9,000 nucleotides of DNA, taken from DASXMX01 sp036794395. GTDB lineage: Bacteria; Planctomycetota; Phycisphaerae; Tepidisphaerales; Tepidisphaeraceae. The first letter of the stretch is position 1. Each line of letters opens with the position of its first letter. Position numbers and translations under genes: made by a program. Positions 1-6,631 of this stretch are shown one piece after another. Below the pieces are notes generated by a model. It was not told the DNA's origin and ran no database searches. It saw only the letters and a program-made list of their open reading frames with translations. Where the stretch lies: the NCBI GenBank assembly GCA_036794395.1, contig DAIRGS010000287.1:1-9000 (forward strand), in the 5' to 3' direction.

Positions 1-4
1 CAGC

Positions 5-106
5 CCCTACGCCGGGGGAGGGTAGGGAGGGGGGCCTGCGAGGTACTGCCTGGCAAGGGAATCCGATCCAAAAGAACCCCCCTCCCTACCGTCCCCCGGC
101 GTAGGG
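5..106. repeat. 30-bp GC-rich inverted repeat (hairpin) with G-quadruplex motif
   Basis: Arms 5-34 and 77-106 are reverse complements with a single mismatch and enclose a 42-base spacer. The left arm contains four G-tracts (14-18, 20-22, 25-27, 29-34) separated by 1-2 base loops, which fits a very compact intramolecular G-quadruplex. The mismatch in the right arm breaks one tract to GG on the complementary strand. The last three bases of the right arm (104-106) are also the first bases of the insertion sequence, so the ancestral arm pairing is 8-34 with 77-103. No coding function is seen in 1-103. It could be an intergenic palindromic repeat family or a strong transcript-end hairpin; there is no T-tract beside it. 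Confidence 0.8.
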
Positions 107-120
107 CCCGTCGATTTAAT
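104..120 (+). repeat. Left terminal inverted repeat of the IS1182-type element
   Basis: The 17 bases begin GGGCCCGTCGATTTA and match the reverse complement of 1940-1956 with two differences. The end lies downstream of the transposase stop codon. It is flanked on the outside by CGTA (100-103), one copy of the presumed target duplication. Confidence 0.8.
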
Positions 121-278
121 CCGCGAACGCAGGGGTGGCGAAGCGGCGTTGGCGAAGCGGGTTTGGACTCTTGGGGCGAAAGGTCTTGATTAGCCTGAGT
201 GGAATCGAGCCGGGAACTTATGACTTTTGTTGGTTTCCGATTCCGCGTTCGAGGGGCGGGGGCCTCCCCGCCGCCGGG

Positions 279-1868
279 TTACGGGGGCGCTGTCGCGGCG
301 ACGGGTGAGAGGAGGGTGGTCTTGAGCGCGATCATTTTTGTTTTGAATCGCACCAGCTTCATCAGGTTGTAGGCCAGGTCGATCCATCGCTGTTCGAGCC
401 TCACCTTCGCCAGCCCGCGGTGCAGGAATCGGCGGAAGCTCATCACCGTCTTGAACACCCCGAACGGCGTCTCGGCCGCGTGCGACCGCCGCTTGTACCG
501 TGCCTTGCCCTGATCGCTTCCAAGCCGCCGGGCCATCTGCTCGCGCAGCGATTCGAATTCGTCGCGGCACACTCGCCGGCTTGTCGCGTTCTTCGGCAGG
601 CATTTGCCGGCCAGCGGGCAGCCGCTGCAATCAGCACACTGATAGATGCGGTAGGCGCCTTTGGTTCCGCCGCGGTTGTAGGCATTATCCTGGCGATAGT
701 TCAGGGCCCGGCCCATCGGGCAAAAGTAATGGTCTTTGGCCGGGTCGTAGACAAACGCAGCTTTGTCCAGGATTTTGTTCCGCGGGTCCACCGGCAACTT
801 ATCGTGATGCTCGGGAGCGACGCTTTGCCAAGGATCGGATCGGAGGGCGGGGTTCTCGGCAAACACCTGCCGGGCCGGCATCAACGCCTCGACCTGCATC
901 TGCTCCAGCCCCGCCAGGTTCGGCCCGCTGTTAAAGCCGCTGTCGGCGGCCAGGGCGGCGGGCTTCTGGCCCAACTCGCGTTCGATGTTCTCCATCGCCG
1001 GCAGCACGGTCGAGGCTTCGTCGTTGCCGCCCAGGACCTGGCTGTCGAGGATCATGCCGCTGTCGGCGTCGACCGCCAGCACCGACGTGTAGGCCGGGGC
1101 ATACCCACCGGTCTTGGCCGGCAGCACGCGCGAGTCGCTGTCGGTCAACGGGACCGCCGGGCCTTTGGGCGAGAGGTCCTTGCGTGTGCCGCGTTCGCGT
1201 TCGAGCTGTTCCAGCTTCGCCATCGCCTCTTTGAGCTTCCCCTGCCGCTGCTGCAAGTCGCCCAGCCCGCGCGGCAGCCTGGCCGCCGAGGCCTCGCCCA
1301 GCAACGCGTCTTCGGCCTGGTCCTGCTGGTCGGCTTGCTGCATCGCCGCCTCGATCTGCGCATCCAAAGCCGCCAGCTTCCGCTCCAGCGAAGGACGCCG
1401 CGCGGTCCGGTAGCGGCTGTTGTCGGCCCGCAGGTCGGTCCCGTCCAGCGTCACCAGGTTGAGCGTGACCAGACCCAGTTCGATGGCGATGCGCCCGATT
1501 CGCCGGAACAGGTCCTTAAGCTGCGGGCCAAAGCTCGTGCGGAACTTGCAGATCGTCGCGTGATCCACTTGCCGGCCCTGCATCAGCCAGATGAAGTCCA
1601 GGCGGTTCATGCAAGCGTCCTCCACCCTCCGGCTGGAACGGATGCCCAGCGTCAACCCGTACAAAATCGCACCGGCCATCACCCGCGGATGGATCGGCGG
1701 CTGGCCGGCCACCCGGACATACATTGACTCCCACTCCTGCCACGAGGTTCCGCGCAGCACGTCGTCAAACAATCGCACCGGATGATCCGCGGCCAGGCTG
1801 TCATCCAGCGTCGGACAAAACAGCGTGATTTGATTGCGATTCAGGGGGGACGTGGCCCAGTGAGACAT
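279..1868 (-). CDS. IS1182 family transposase
   Basis: This is a DDE (RNase H-fold) transposase that would catalyse cut-and-paste-type movement of the element around it. Numbered from the chosen start (529 residues), the N-terminal helical region has the DUF772-like pattern of this family (SLAADHPVRLF near residue 25, then the HPRVMAGAILYGLTLGIRSSRR stretch). The first catalytic Asp is in LDGTDLRA (D142). A long charged, probably coiled-coil insert follows (about 155-230). The second Asp is in AADSGFNSG (D309) and the catalytic Glu in HAAETPFGVFK (E466). A cysteine cluster (C411, C414, C417, C423) forms a zinc-finger-like knot before the Glu block, as is usual in IS1182. The ATG at 1868 is preferred over in-frame ATGs at 1880 and 1901 because GGAGGT lies four bases upstream. 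The frame is intact and of normal length, so the protein is probably functional. The antisense strand is also open but encodes nothing recognisable. Confidence 0.9.
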   Translation of the reverse strand: MSHWATSPLNRNQITLFCPTLDDSLAADHPVRLFDDVLRGTSWQEWESMYVRVAGQPPIHPRVMAGAILYGLTLGIRSSRRVEDACMNRLDFIWLMQGRQVDHATICKFRTSFGPQLKDLFRRIGRIAIELGLVTLNLVTLDGTDLRADNSRYRTARRPSLERKLAALDAQIEAAMQQADQQDQAEDALLGEASAARLPRGLGDLQQRQGKLKEAMAKLEQLERERGTRKDLSPKGPAVPLTDSDSRVLPAKTGGYAPAYTSVLAVDADSGMILDSQVLGGNDEASTVLPAMENIERELGQKPAALAADSGFNSGPNLAGLEQMQVEALMPARQVFAENPALRSDPWQSVAPEHHDKLPVDPRNKILDKAAFVYDPAKDHYFCPMGRALNYRQDNAYNRGGTKGAYRIYQCADCSGCPLAGKCLPKNATSRRVCRDEFESLREQMARRLGSDQGKARYKRRSHAAETPFGVFKTVMSFRRFLHRGLAKVRLEQRWIDLAYNLMKLVRFKTKMIALKTTLLSPVAATAPP

Positions 1869-1872
1869 GCCG

Positions 1873-1878
1873 ACCTCC
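1873..1878 (-). promoter_or_regulatory. Shine-Dalgarno sequence deciding the transposase start
   Basis: GGAGGT on the minus strand, four bases before the ATG at 1868. It favours a protein beginning MSHWATSP over two upstream in-frame ATGs, which lack an equally good site. The spacing is a little short. Confidence 0.55.
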
Positions 1879-1939
1879 ATGCCGTTGATGACGAAAGGCA
1901 TTTCAGCGCGATTCCCCCATTAACGCAAGACCCGCGCCA

Positions 1940-1956
1940 AATAAATCGACAGGCCC
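1940..1956 (-). repeat. Right terminal inverted repeat of the IS1182-type element
   Basis: Read on the minus strand, these 17 bases begin GGGCCTGTCGATTTA and pair with the left end at 15 of 17 positions. They lie 71 bases upstream of the transposase start. CGTA at 1957-1960 follows outside, the second copy of the presumed target duplication. Confidence 0.8.
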
Positions 1957-2150
1957 CGTACCGGTGGAGGGAGTAAAGGGGCGCATGATTTGGGGGAGGG
2001 GGACGTGGCTTGATGCGCGGAAAACAAGGGTGTCGCCCGGAGTAATTGGAGGGGATTGGAAGCCGCCGCCTGAACAATTACGCGCTTGGATTATCGCGGG
2101 CGAGGCAATTGCGTGTCATTGATTAATGATCGGCTGCCGGGATCTGGCGT
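1957..2150. other. Intergenic flank between the IS and the methyltransferase gene
   Basis: No gene is seen. The first 45 bases are G-rich. The run CCGGTGGAGGG (1961-1971) is complementary in pattern to the sequence on the other side of the IS, so the pre-insertion site was an imperfect palindrome centred on CGTA. A small TCATT/AATGA dyad lies near 2117-2130, just downstream of the methyltransferase stop, but no T-tract supports calling it a terminator. Confidence 0.5.
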
Positions 2151-3119
2151 TCAACTTTGGGGTTTGCGGGCTACGATCCACACCGTGTCGTATTTCATCT
2201 GTGGTTTGGCGAACATCGTCCGCAACAGAAGGAGCCATGCGCTAGGCGCAGGGTCCATCGCAAATTCATTGCGAATTCGAATTTCCTCCCCAATCCATTC
2301 ATTCCCGAACTGACGGCAGTAGCCTTCATAACCTGTTTGGGTCACGTCCAAGTGTGCCATCCTCGCGAGGCGACAGAGGCTGCGCGTCGTGAAAAAATTC
2401 AAATGGCGCGGCACATCGAGCCATCGCCAGGCCGGCCCTGAGATTCGCGCGCCGCGGCATTCATTATTCGGAACTGCAACAATGGCAATCCCGCCCGGCC
2501 GCAGCAGCTTGCTGACGTTACGCATCGCCAGCATCGGGTCGGTGCAATGCTCCAAAACGTGCGAAAGAATGACCGCGTCGAACCGGCAGTGAGACAGCGA
2601 CGATGGAAGAGCCTCGGCAGTGCCGTCTAGAACCGAGACCCTCCCTTGAGCAATTTTTCGGGCGGCTGGGTCAGGCTCTATCCCCACCACTGAAGCGCCG
2701 CGGGCCGCCAATCCGGCAAGTAGTGAACCATCACCGCAACCGATTTCGCAGACTTCCGCCGAGGGTGGGAAACGGGACGTCAAAAAATCCGCCGTCAATG
2801 ACTGGCTGCGATCGGCCCGCCAGGCCATGTGGAACCTGGCACGGCTGCTGCCCCGATTGGCCGGGATTTGGCGCGTTCCTCCATGGGTGTAGTAGTCGTC
2901 CCCTTGATAGTGAATCAGAAGTTCATCTGGAGTCGGCACCGGATGAATTCTTCCCAAGGCGCAAGTCGAGCACCAATATAAATTGTGCGATGAGGACTGG
3001 GGCCGATTTCGACGAGCGGGGACATGGATCCACTGTTGAGTCTCGACGCCGCACAGGAGACACAGGGAACGTCCCGCCAACGCGGAATCGCGCGGTTTCT
3101 TTAAAACTGAACTCGTCAT
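2151..3119 (-). CDS. Class I SAM-dependent methyltransferase with N-terminal zinc-ribbon-like segment
   Basis: The 322-residue protein transfers a methyl group from S-adenosylmethionine to an unidentified acceptor, probably in the cytoplasm. Residues 20-53 contain CLLC and CSTC, a C-x2-C...C-x2-C metal-binding pattern often found before Methyltransf_23-type domains in glycan and secondary-metabolite clusters. The Rossmann domain follows: motif I EIGCGDG (125-131), acidic ribose-binding Glu in GIEPD (148), SHVLEH (186-191) and LRPGG (206-210). The C-terminal part (about 225-320) is less conserved and could confer substrate choice. The ATG at 3119 is supported by AAAGGGG a few bases upstream. 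The gene stands alone, with repeats upstream and the IS downstream, so context gives no substrate. Methylation of a sugar is a reasonable guess but is inference; the methyltransferase fold itself is clear. Confidence 0.88.
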   Translation of the reverse strand: MTSSVLKKPRDSALAGRSLCLLCGVETQQWIHVPARRNRPQSSSHNLYWCSTCALGRIHPVPTPDELLIHYQGDDYYTHGGTRQIPANRGSSRARFHMAWRADRSQSLTADFLTSRFPPSAEVCEIGCGDGSLLAGLAARGASVVGIEPDPAARKIAQGRVSVLDGTAEALPSSLSHCRFDAVILSHVLEHCTDPMLAMRNVSKLLRPGGIAIVAVPNNECRGARISGPAWRWLDVPRHLNFFTTRSLCRLARMAHLDVTQTGYEGYCRQFGNEWIGEEIRIRNEFAMDPAPSAWLLLLRTMFAKPQMKYDTVWIVARKPQS

Positions 3120-3199
3120 CGCGCCCCTTTGTCAACTACGGCCGTCTATGACATGCCCGGTTGCAATGGAACTGATTTTAATCCAACAACGCTAATATC

Positions 3200-3400
3200 A
3201 CCACGGCACGGAGACTCGGAGGCGCGCCTGAAAAAAAATTGTTCGCCACAGATGGACACAGATGAACACAGATAAATGCAAAATCAGGGATGGCCCGGTT
3301 GCCCGCCTTCCTCTTTTCATCTGTGTTCATCCGTATCCATCTGTGGCAATAATTCTTCCGTCGATTCAAGCGCGCCTCGGTGTCTCCGTGCCTCCGTGGT
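3200..3400. repeat. Long inverted repeat built from ~10-bp CACAGATGRA units
   Basis: The inner arms 3245-3273 and 3319-3347 match at 27 of 29 bases when one is reverse-complemented. Each is made of three consecutive 10-base units of the type CACAGATGGA, CACAGATGAA, CACAGATAAA. The outer arms (3200-3232 and 3365-3400) also pair, at 19 of 22 bases over their inner part plus a 3-base indel, and are built from CACGGAGRC-like units of 9-10 bases. The unpaired centre is about 3274-3318. From general knowledge, closely similar CACAGATG/CACGGAG repeats occur between genes in many planctomycete and other environmental genomes. Their function is unknown, and they give rise to spurious small ORFs. This copy has arms diverged by a few substitutions, so it is not a fresh duplication. 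Confidence 0.85.
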
Positions 3401-3525
3401 TGCTCGTTTCCACCGCGGGACGAATGACGACATCTTGGAGTCGCCAGGTCAAGTGTGAAGTTATTCACGTCTGGCTCCCAGCGTCCGAATAACTGCTCGC
3501 CGCGCCGTCGCTGCAGGGCAGGCAC

Positions 3526-3581
3526 GGAAAGCATGGCTTTCCATCCGAAGCGCCTCTGCACGACGGGCAAGCCTTGCCGTC
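3526..3581. repeat. Pair of REP-like short palindromes
   Basis: Two hairpins stand about 20 bases apart. GGAAAGC/GCTTTCC (3526-3532 and 3536-3542) is a perfect 7-bp stem with a 3-base loop. A second dyad, GACGGGCAAG/CCTTGCCGTC (3562-3581), pairs throughout except for one bulged G. Each is followed by a GAAGCGC or TTCGCGC half-motif. Paired intergenic palindromes of this kind resemble REP/BIME elements, but whether they recur elsewhere in this genome cannot be seen here. Confidence 0.5.
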
Positions 3582-3739
3582 TTCGCGCCCGGCAATACTG
3601 TCGCGGGTCGGATTATCGGGGTTAAGGTCTGTAGGTTCTTTCGGTCGGGCAACCCCTCGAGCATCAATTCCCGAAAAAAAGCCTCGTATCTGACTGCTCT
3701 TCGCCTCAGGCAGCGCAAAAACTGCCCGATTCGAGGGGC

Positions 3740-6331
3740 ATGAAGCATACGAACGCAAAACAATCGATCGCGCGGGCCGTATTCGAGACACTTGAGGGAC
3801 GCTCGTACATGTCTGCAAGCGTCGCACTCCAGAACGGAGTGCTGACGCTCCAAGCCGATGCCAACACGGCATCGATCATGCAGGTGCAGTACGAGGCCAA
3901 TCACGCCTTTGTGTCTGCTTTCACGCCTAACATCCTCAAGCAGTTTCAGACGAGCCAGATCAAAAAGATCGTGATCGTCGGGTCCAATAAGAACGACTCG
4001 ATCTATATTGATCCAAACCTCGCAATCCCCGCCAGCATCAATGGCGGACAGGGCAACGACACCATTCACGCGGGGAATGCCTTCGACACCATCAACGGTG
4101 GCGATGGCAATGATCTGATCTACGGCCATGGCCTGATCTCGGGCGGGAATGGCGACGACACTGTCTGGGGCAGCAACCTCGGCGACTCGATCTGGGGCGG
4201 GGCCGGCAATGATATGTTGTTCGGCGGTTCCGGAAACGACACCATCGTCGGTGGCGCCGGCAAGAGCACCATCAACGGCGGCGCGGGTAAAGACAAGCTC
4301 TTCGCCGGCCTGGGCGATGCCAAAATCCAGGGCGGATATGGCGACGTCACGCTGGTGGGCGGAGCGGGTCATGACACGCTCAACGGTGGCGGCGGTGGGA
4401 ACACAATCTATGGCGGCAGCGCCAATACGGTGAACGCTCAGAAGGGCGATGTCATCTCCAAGCAGACCATGCCCACGCCGCCTTCCGATCCGGCCGGCAC
4501 AAGCAGCGGCAGCAGCCAGGCCAATTCTACTCCGTCAACTTCGAGCCAGGGCTCGACTTCGACGACCCCGACCACTCCGACGCCGACTCCGGTTGTTTCA
4601 ACGCCGAAGCCGCCGGTGGTTACCACTCCGACTCCGGTCTCGACGCCCTCCACCCCCCCGCCGGTCGCGCCGACCCCGACGGGAAACAGTGTGGTCAAGG
4701 CGACGATCACGCAGCTTGAAACCAGTGTTCTCGCCGGCCAGGGCGTTGAAGTGAATGCACTCAACTCCGCGCTCAACGGCCAGAGCGCCCTGACGATCAA
4801 CTATCACTGGAACTTTGGTGATACCGGCAGCGCCTACAACGATCTGACGGGCTGGAACGCCGGCCACGTCTACGATCATCCCGGCAATTACACGATCACG
4901 CTGATCATGACCGACAGCTCCGGCAAGACCTCCACGGCCATTTCTTCGGTCGCGGTTGGGTCCGATAATCGCCCGGTTATCTATGTTGATAACGTCAGCG
5001 GTTCGGACTCGAACAACGGCCTGTCGCCGGACTCGGCCGTCAGTTCTCCCGCCAAGGCGTTCTCGTTGGTCAGCAGCAATGCTCAGATCCTCCTGCATCG
5101 CGGGCAGTCGTTCAACCTCAACCAGACGCTGAGCGTGAACGGCCAGAACCTCACCGTGGGCGCTTACGGCACCGGCAACAACCCGGTCCTCGTTCGCGGC
5201 GTGGGTGATGGGTTCGACTGCTTCTACATCTATAAGACCTCCAGCAATATCACGATTCAGGACCTGACCTTCGATTCGATCTGGCCGGCCGTGAACGGAG
5301 TCGCGGATAAGCTCAACGCCAGCGGTATCGAAGCCAACGGCACGAACCTGGTGGTTCGCGGGTGTACGTTCCTGAACATCACGGACGCCGTCAACGGCGA
5401 GCTTCAGCCCAATGGCGTCATCCTGCTAAATAATAGCGCGCCGACTCAGACAGGCCTGCGAGGGTATTTCGCCTGGCTTGATGGCCGGGACTGGACCATC
5501 CTGGGCAACTACGTCTACAACTCCACCCGCGAGCACGGCATCCGCGGAAACAGCAACGCCCTGGTCGGCGTTCTAATCGACGACAACAACATCCAGCAGC
5601 ACCTCACCGCCGCCGACCCCGGCGAAACCTGGAAGTGCACCGTCAACATCCGCGCCGGCAACTATGTCTACATTGCCGACAATAGCCTCACGAACGGCAC
5701 CGTCTCCTTCGCCCCTGGCCCCGGCATGGACGCCAGCGATCCAGTGCAGTGGATCGTGCTCGAAAATAACTTCTTCCATGGCGCACAGGTCTATATCAAG
5801 GAATACACGCGCCATCTGGTGATGCGAAACAACGTGTCGGATCTGTCGGGAACCGCTCAGATTCACCTGTACTCGGGCGACAGCACCGATCCGCTGGCCA
5901 TCCTCCAGGACATCACGATCACCCATAACACGGGAATCAACTACGGCACCACGGGCCAATTCCTGGAACTGACCGGCACCGATACGACCGGCGACGTAAC
6001 GCTGACCAACAACCTCTACGCGGCGCCCAATCTGAAAGCCGGCGTCGATACCACCTCAGCGGTTTACGTTCACGCATCGGATCTCCGGGCCTTCAGTCAG
6101 ATTGACGGCAATATCTGGCCGGCCGCGTCGGGCGCAAACAGCGCTCTGCCGGGCGCGGTGAACTACATCCTCGGCTCTTCGTTCCCCACCGGGTACGTCA
6201 CCGGGGATCAGTGGAATGCCCTCGCCCAGGTGCGGGCAGACCTCTTTGAGGACATTTCTGTCACGGGCAGCAACTACCAGATAACCTCCAACGGCGTAAC
6301 CGCCGGGGCATCTGGAAAGATCGCGGCCTAA
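3740..6331 (+). CDS. Modular exported protein: LEPR-XLL-like leader, RTX-like repeats, PKD, right-handed beta-helix
   Basis: The 863-residue protein probably acts at the cell surface or outside the cell. Its N-terminus lacks a classical hydrophobic signal peptide but has FETLEGRSYMSAS (15-27), the LEPR-XLL-like motif of planctomycete exported proteins. Residues 100-226 hold about a dozen RTX-type repeats (for example NGGQGNDTI, GGAGNDMLFGGSGNDTIVG), expected to bind calcium as a beta-roll; several are degenerate. A Pro/Thr/Ser linker (244-315) follows. A PKD domain (319-406) shows WNFGD and HVYDHPGNYTITL. From 413 a right-handed parallel beta-helix begins with YVDNVSGSDSNNGLSPDSA, an entry motif like DUF1565/pectate-lyase-fold proteins, and runs through many short N-rich coils to about 800. 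No lyase catalytic set was recognised, so polysaccharide binding or cleavage is inference. There is no C-terminal membrane anchor. GAGGGG sits only one base before the ATG, a poor ribosome site; the start is kept because the later in-frame ATG (residue 24) would cut the leader. Monocistronic, ending at a strong terminator. Confidence 0.82.
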   Translation: MKHTNAKQSIARAVFETLEGRSYMSASVALQNGVLTLQADANTASIMQVQYEANHAFVSAFTPNILKQFQTSQIKKIVIVGSNKNDSIYIDPNLAIPASINGGQGNDTIHAGNAFDTINGGDGNDLIYGHGLISGGNGDDTVWGSNLGDSIWGGAGNDMLFGGSGNDTIVGGAGKSTINGGAGKDKLFAGLGDAKIQGGYGDVTLVGGAGHDTLNGGGGGNTIYGGSANTVNAQKGDVISKQTMPTPPSDPAGTSSGSSQANSTPSTSSQGSTSTTPTTPTPTPVVSTPKPPVVTTPTPVSTPSTPPPVAPTPTGNSVVKATITQLETSVLAGQGVEVNALNSALNGQSALTINYHWNFGDTGSAYNDLTGWNAGHVYDHPGNYTITLIMTDSSGKTSTAISSVAVGSDNRPVIYVDNVSGSDSNNGLSPDSAVSSPAKAFSLVSSNAQILLHRGQSFNLNQTLSVNGQNLTVGAYGTGNNPVLVRGVGDGFDCFYIYKTSSNITIQDLTFDSIWPAVNGVADKLNASGIEANGTNLVVRGCTFLNITDAVNGELQPNGVILLNNSAPTQTGLRGYFAWLDGRDWTILGNYVYNSTREHGIRGNSNALVGVLIDDNNIQQHLTAADPGETWKCTVNIRAGNYVYIADNSLTNGTVSFAPGPGMDASDPVQWIVLENNFFHGAQVYIKEYTRHLVMRNNVSDLSGTAQIHLYSGDSTDPLAILQDITITHNTGINYGTTGQFLELTGTDTTGDVTLTNNLYAAPNLKAGVDTTSAVYVHASDLRAFSQIDGNIWPAASGANSALPGAVNYILGSSFPTGYVTGDQWNALAQVRADLFEDISVTGSNYQITSNGVTAGASGKIAA
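4037..4417 (+). repeat. Coding tandem RTX-like nonapeptide repeats
   Basis: Codons 100-226 of the modular protein encode roughly twelve GGxGxDxxx-type units. The best copies lie near codons 133-172. Later units lose the Asp (for example GGAGKSTI, LGDAKIQ), so calcium sites are probably fewer than repeats. The GC-rich repetition also keeps the antisense strand open, explaining long meaningless antisense frames. Confidence 0.8.
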
Positions 6332-6376
6332 TGCGGCTTACGCGAGGCGATTAGCGTTCGTCGCCGCGTCGAGCCC

Positions 6377-6409
6377 AGCGGCCGGACCAATGTGGTCCGG
6401 CCGCTTTTT
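6377..6409 (+). terminator. Intrinsic terminator of the modular protein gene
   Basis: A perfect 13-bp stem (6377-6389 with 6393-6405; first arm AGCGGCCGGACCA) closes an ATG loop and runs into a T5 tract (6405-6409). It lies 46 bases after the stop codon. Strong GC stem, tight loop and T-tract make it the clearest regulatory signal in the window. The dyad could also work on the minus strand but lacks a T-tract there. Confidence 0.92.
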
Positions 6410-6618
6410 CGCTTAATTCACCCTGTGCCGCCTCCACCCCAAACGCCGCGTCCCACCCCGAAAAGCCCCCACGCCGGGGTATAGCGGTACCCCGCGCCAC
6501 CCCGGCTTCTCAGATCGCTCCAATTGTCGCCTCGCCAAACCGCCGCGCTACCGATTTCACCTGCCGCCAACACGCCGGGTCAGCGCCGAATCACGCACGA
6601 TCAATTAGTCGTCGATGA
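6410..6618. other. Intergenic region upstream of the Uma2 gene
   Basis: No gene is supported. An in-frame ATG at 6524 could extend the Uma2 frame by 36 codons, but the added residues are low-complexity Pro/Ala-rich and the promoter lies downstream of it. A GC-rich hairpin (6472-6496; GGGGTA pairing with TACCCC plus flanking CGC/GCG) is present. It shares the string ACGCCGGGG with the inverted repeat at the window start, perhaps by chance given the base composition. Confidence 0.5.
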
Positions 6619-6624
6619 TATAAT
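6616..6624 (+). promoter_or_regulatory. Extended -10 promoter (TGATATAAT) giving a predicted leaderless mRNA
   Basis: TATAAT (6619-6624) is a perfect -10 hexamer and is preceded by TG plus one base, the extended -10 element. The hexamer ends seven bases before the ATG at 6632, so transcription should begin at or one base before the start codon, leaving no ribosome-binding site. No good -35 hexamer is seen 16-18 bases upstream, which is acceptable for extended -10 promoters. This geometry is the main reason for choosing the 6632 start. Confidence 0.65.
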
Positions 6625-6631
6625 CACTCAC

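Larger units (their letters stand above)
104..1956 (-). mobile_element. Complete IS1182-family insertion sequence
   Basis: The element is about 1853 bp with one transposase gene on the minus strand. The left end (104-120) and the reverse complement of the right end (1940-1956) match at 15 of 17 bases; the shared core is GTCGATTTA preceded by GGGCC. Directly outside the ends the tetranucleotide CGTA occurs on both sides (100-103 and 1957-1960), consistent with a 4-bp target duplication. Terminal repeats, duplication and an intact transposase together suggest a recent and possibly still active insertion. Inside the left end a 10-bp direct repeat GGCGAAGCGG occurs twice (137-146 and 151-160). 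The family assignment comes from the transposase; the exact ends are inferred from the sequence alone. Confidence 0.85.
3120..3739. other. 620-base gene-free region rich in repeats
   Basis: This gap lies between two divergent genes. It contains a 200-base imperfect inverted repeat (3200-3400), a smaller dyad AGTTATTC/GAATAACT (3459-3466 and 3487-3494), and two adjacent short hairpins (3526-3542 and 3562-3581). Promoters for both flanking genes should lie here, but no convincing -35/-10 pair was found for either. Open frames across the region run through the repeats and have no protein-like character. Confidence 0.7.

Noticed and set aside
255..272. 7-bp GGCGGGG/CCCCGCC hairpin just after the transposase stop as a terminator
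   Set aside because: No T-tract follows on the minus strand. In this base composition a 7-bp GC dyad is weak evidence.
420..1727. Long plus-strand open frame (435 codons) opposite the transposase
   Set aside because: It lies wholly antisense to a transposase with clear DDE residues. Its translation is Arg/Gln/Val-rich with no motif, as expected from GC-rich codon bias.
3127..3132. TTGACA on the minus strand just before the methyltransferase start
   Set aside because: It lies only 7 bases upstream of the ATG, so it cannot be a -35 element for that gene, and no -10 follows at a usable distance.
3200..3400. CRISPR array
   Set aside because: The repeats form an inverted, not direct, arrangement. 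The 10-base units are contiguous without spacers, and no cas gene is nearby.
3178..3570. Small open frames on both strands across 3178-3570, giving peptides such as ICVHLCPSVAN
   Set aside because: They are translations of the CACAGATG and CACGGAG inverted repeat. Such peptides arise wherever this repeat occurs and show no protein features.
3461..4372. 303-codon minus-strand frame, and similar antisense frames to 5098
   Set aside because: Antisense to the RTX and linker coding region. The openness follows from repetitive GGxGxD codons; no independent start signal or domain is seen.
6524..6631. 36-codon N-terminal extension of the Uma2 gene
   Set aside because: The extended -10 promoter lies inside it, the residues do not resemble the family, and the shorter form has normal length.
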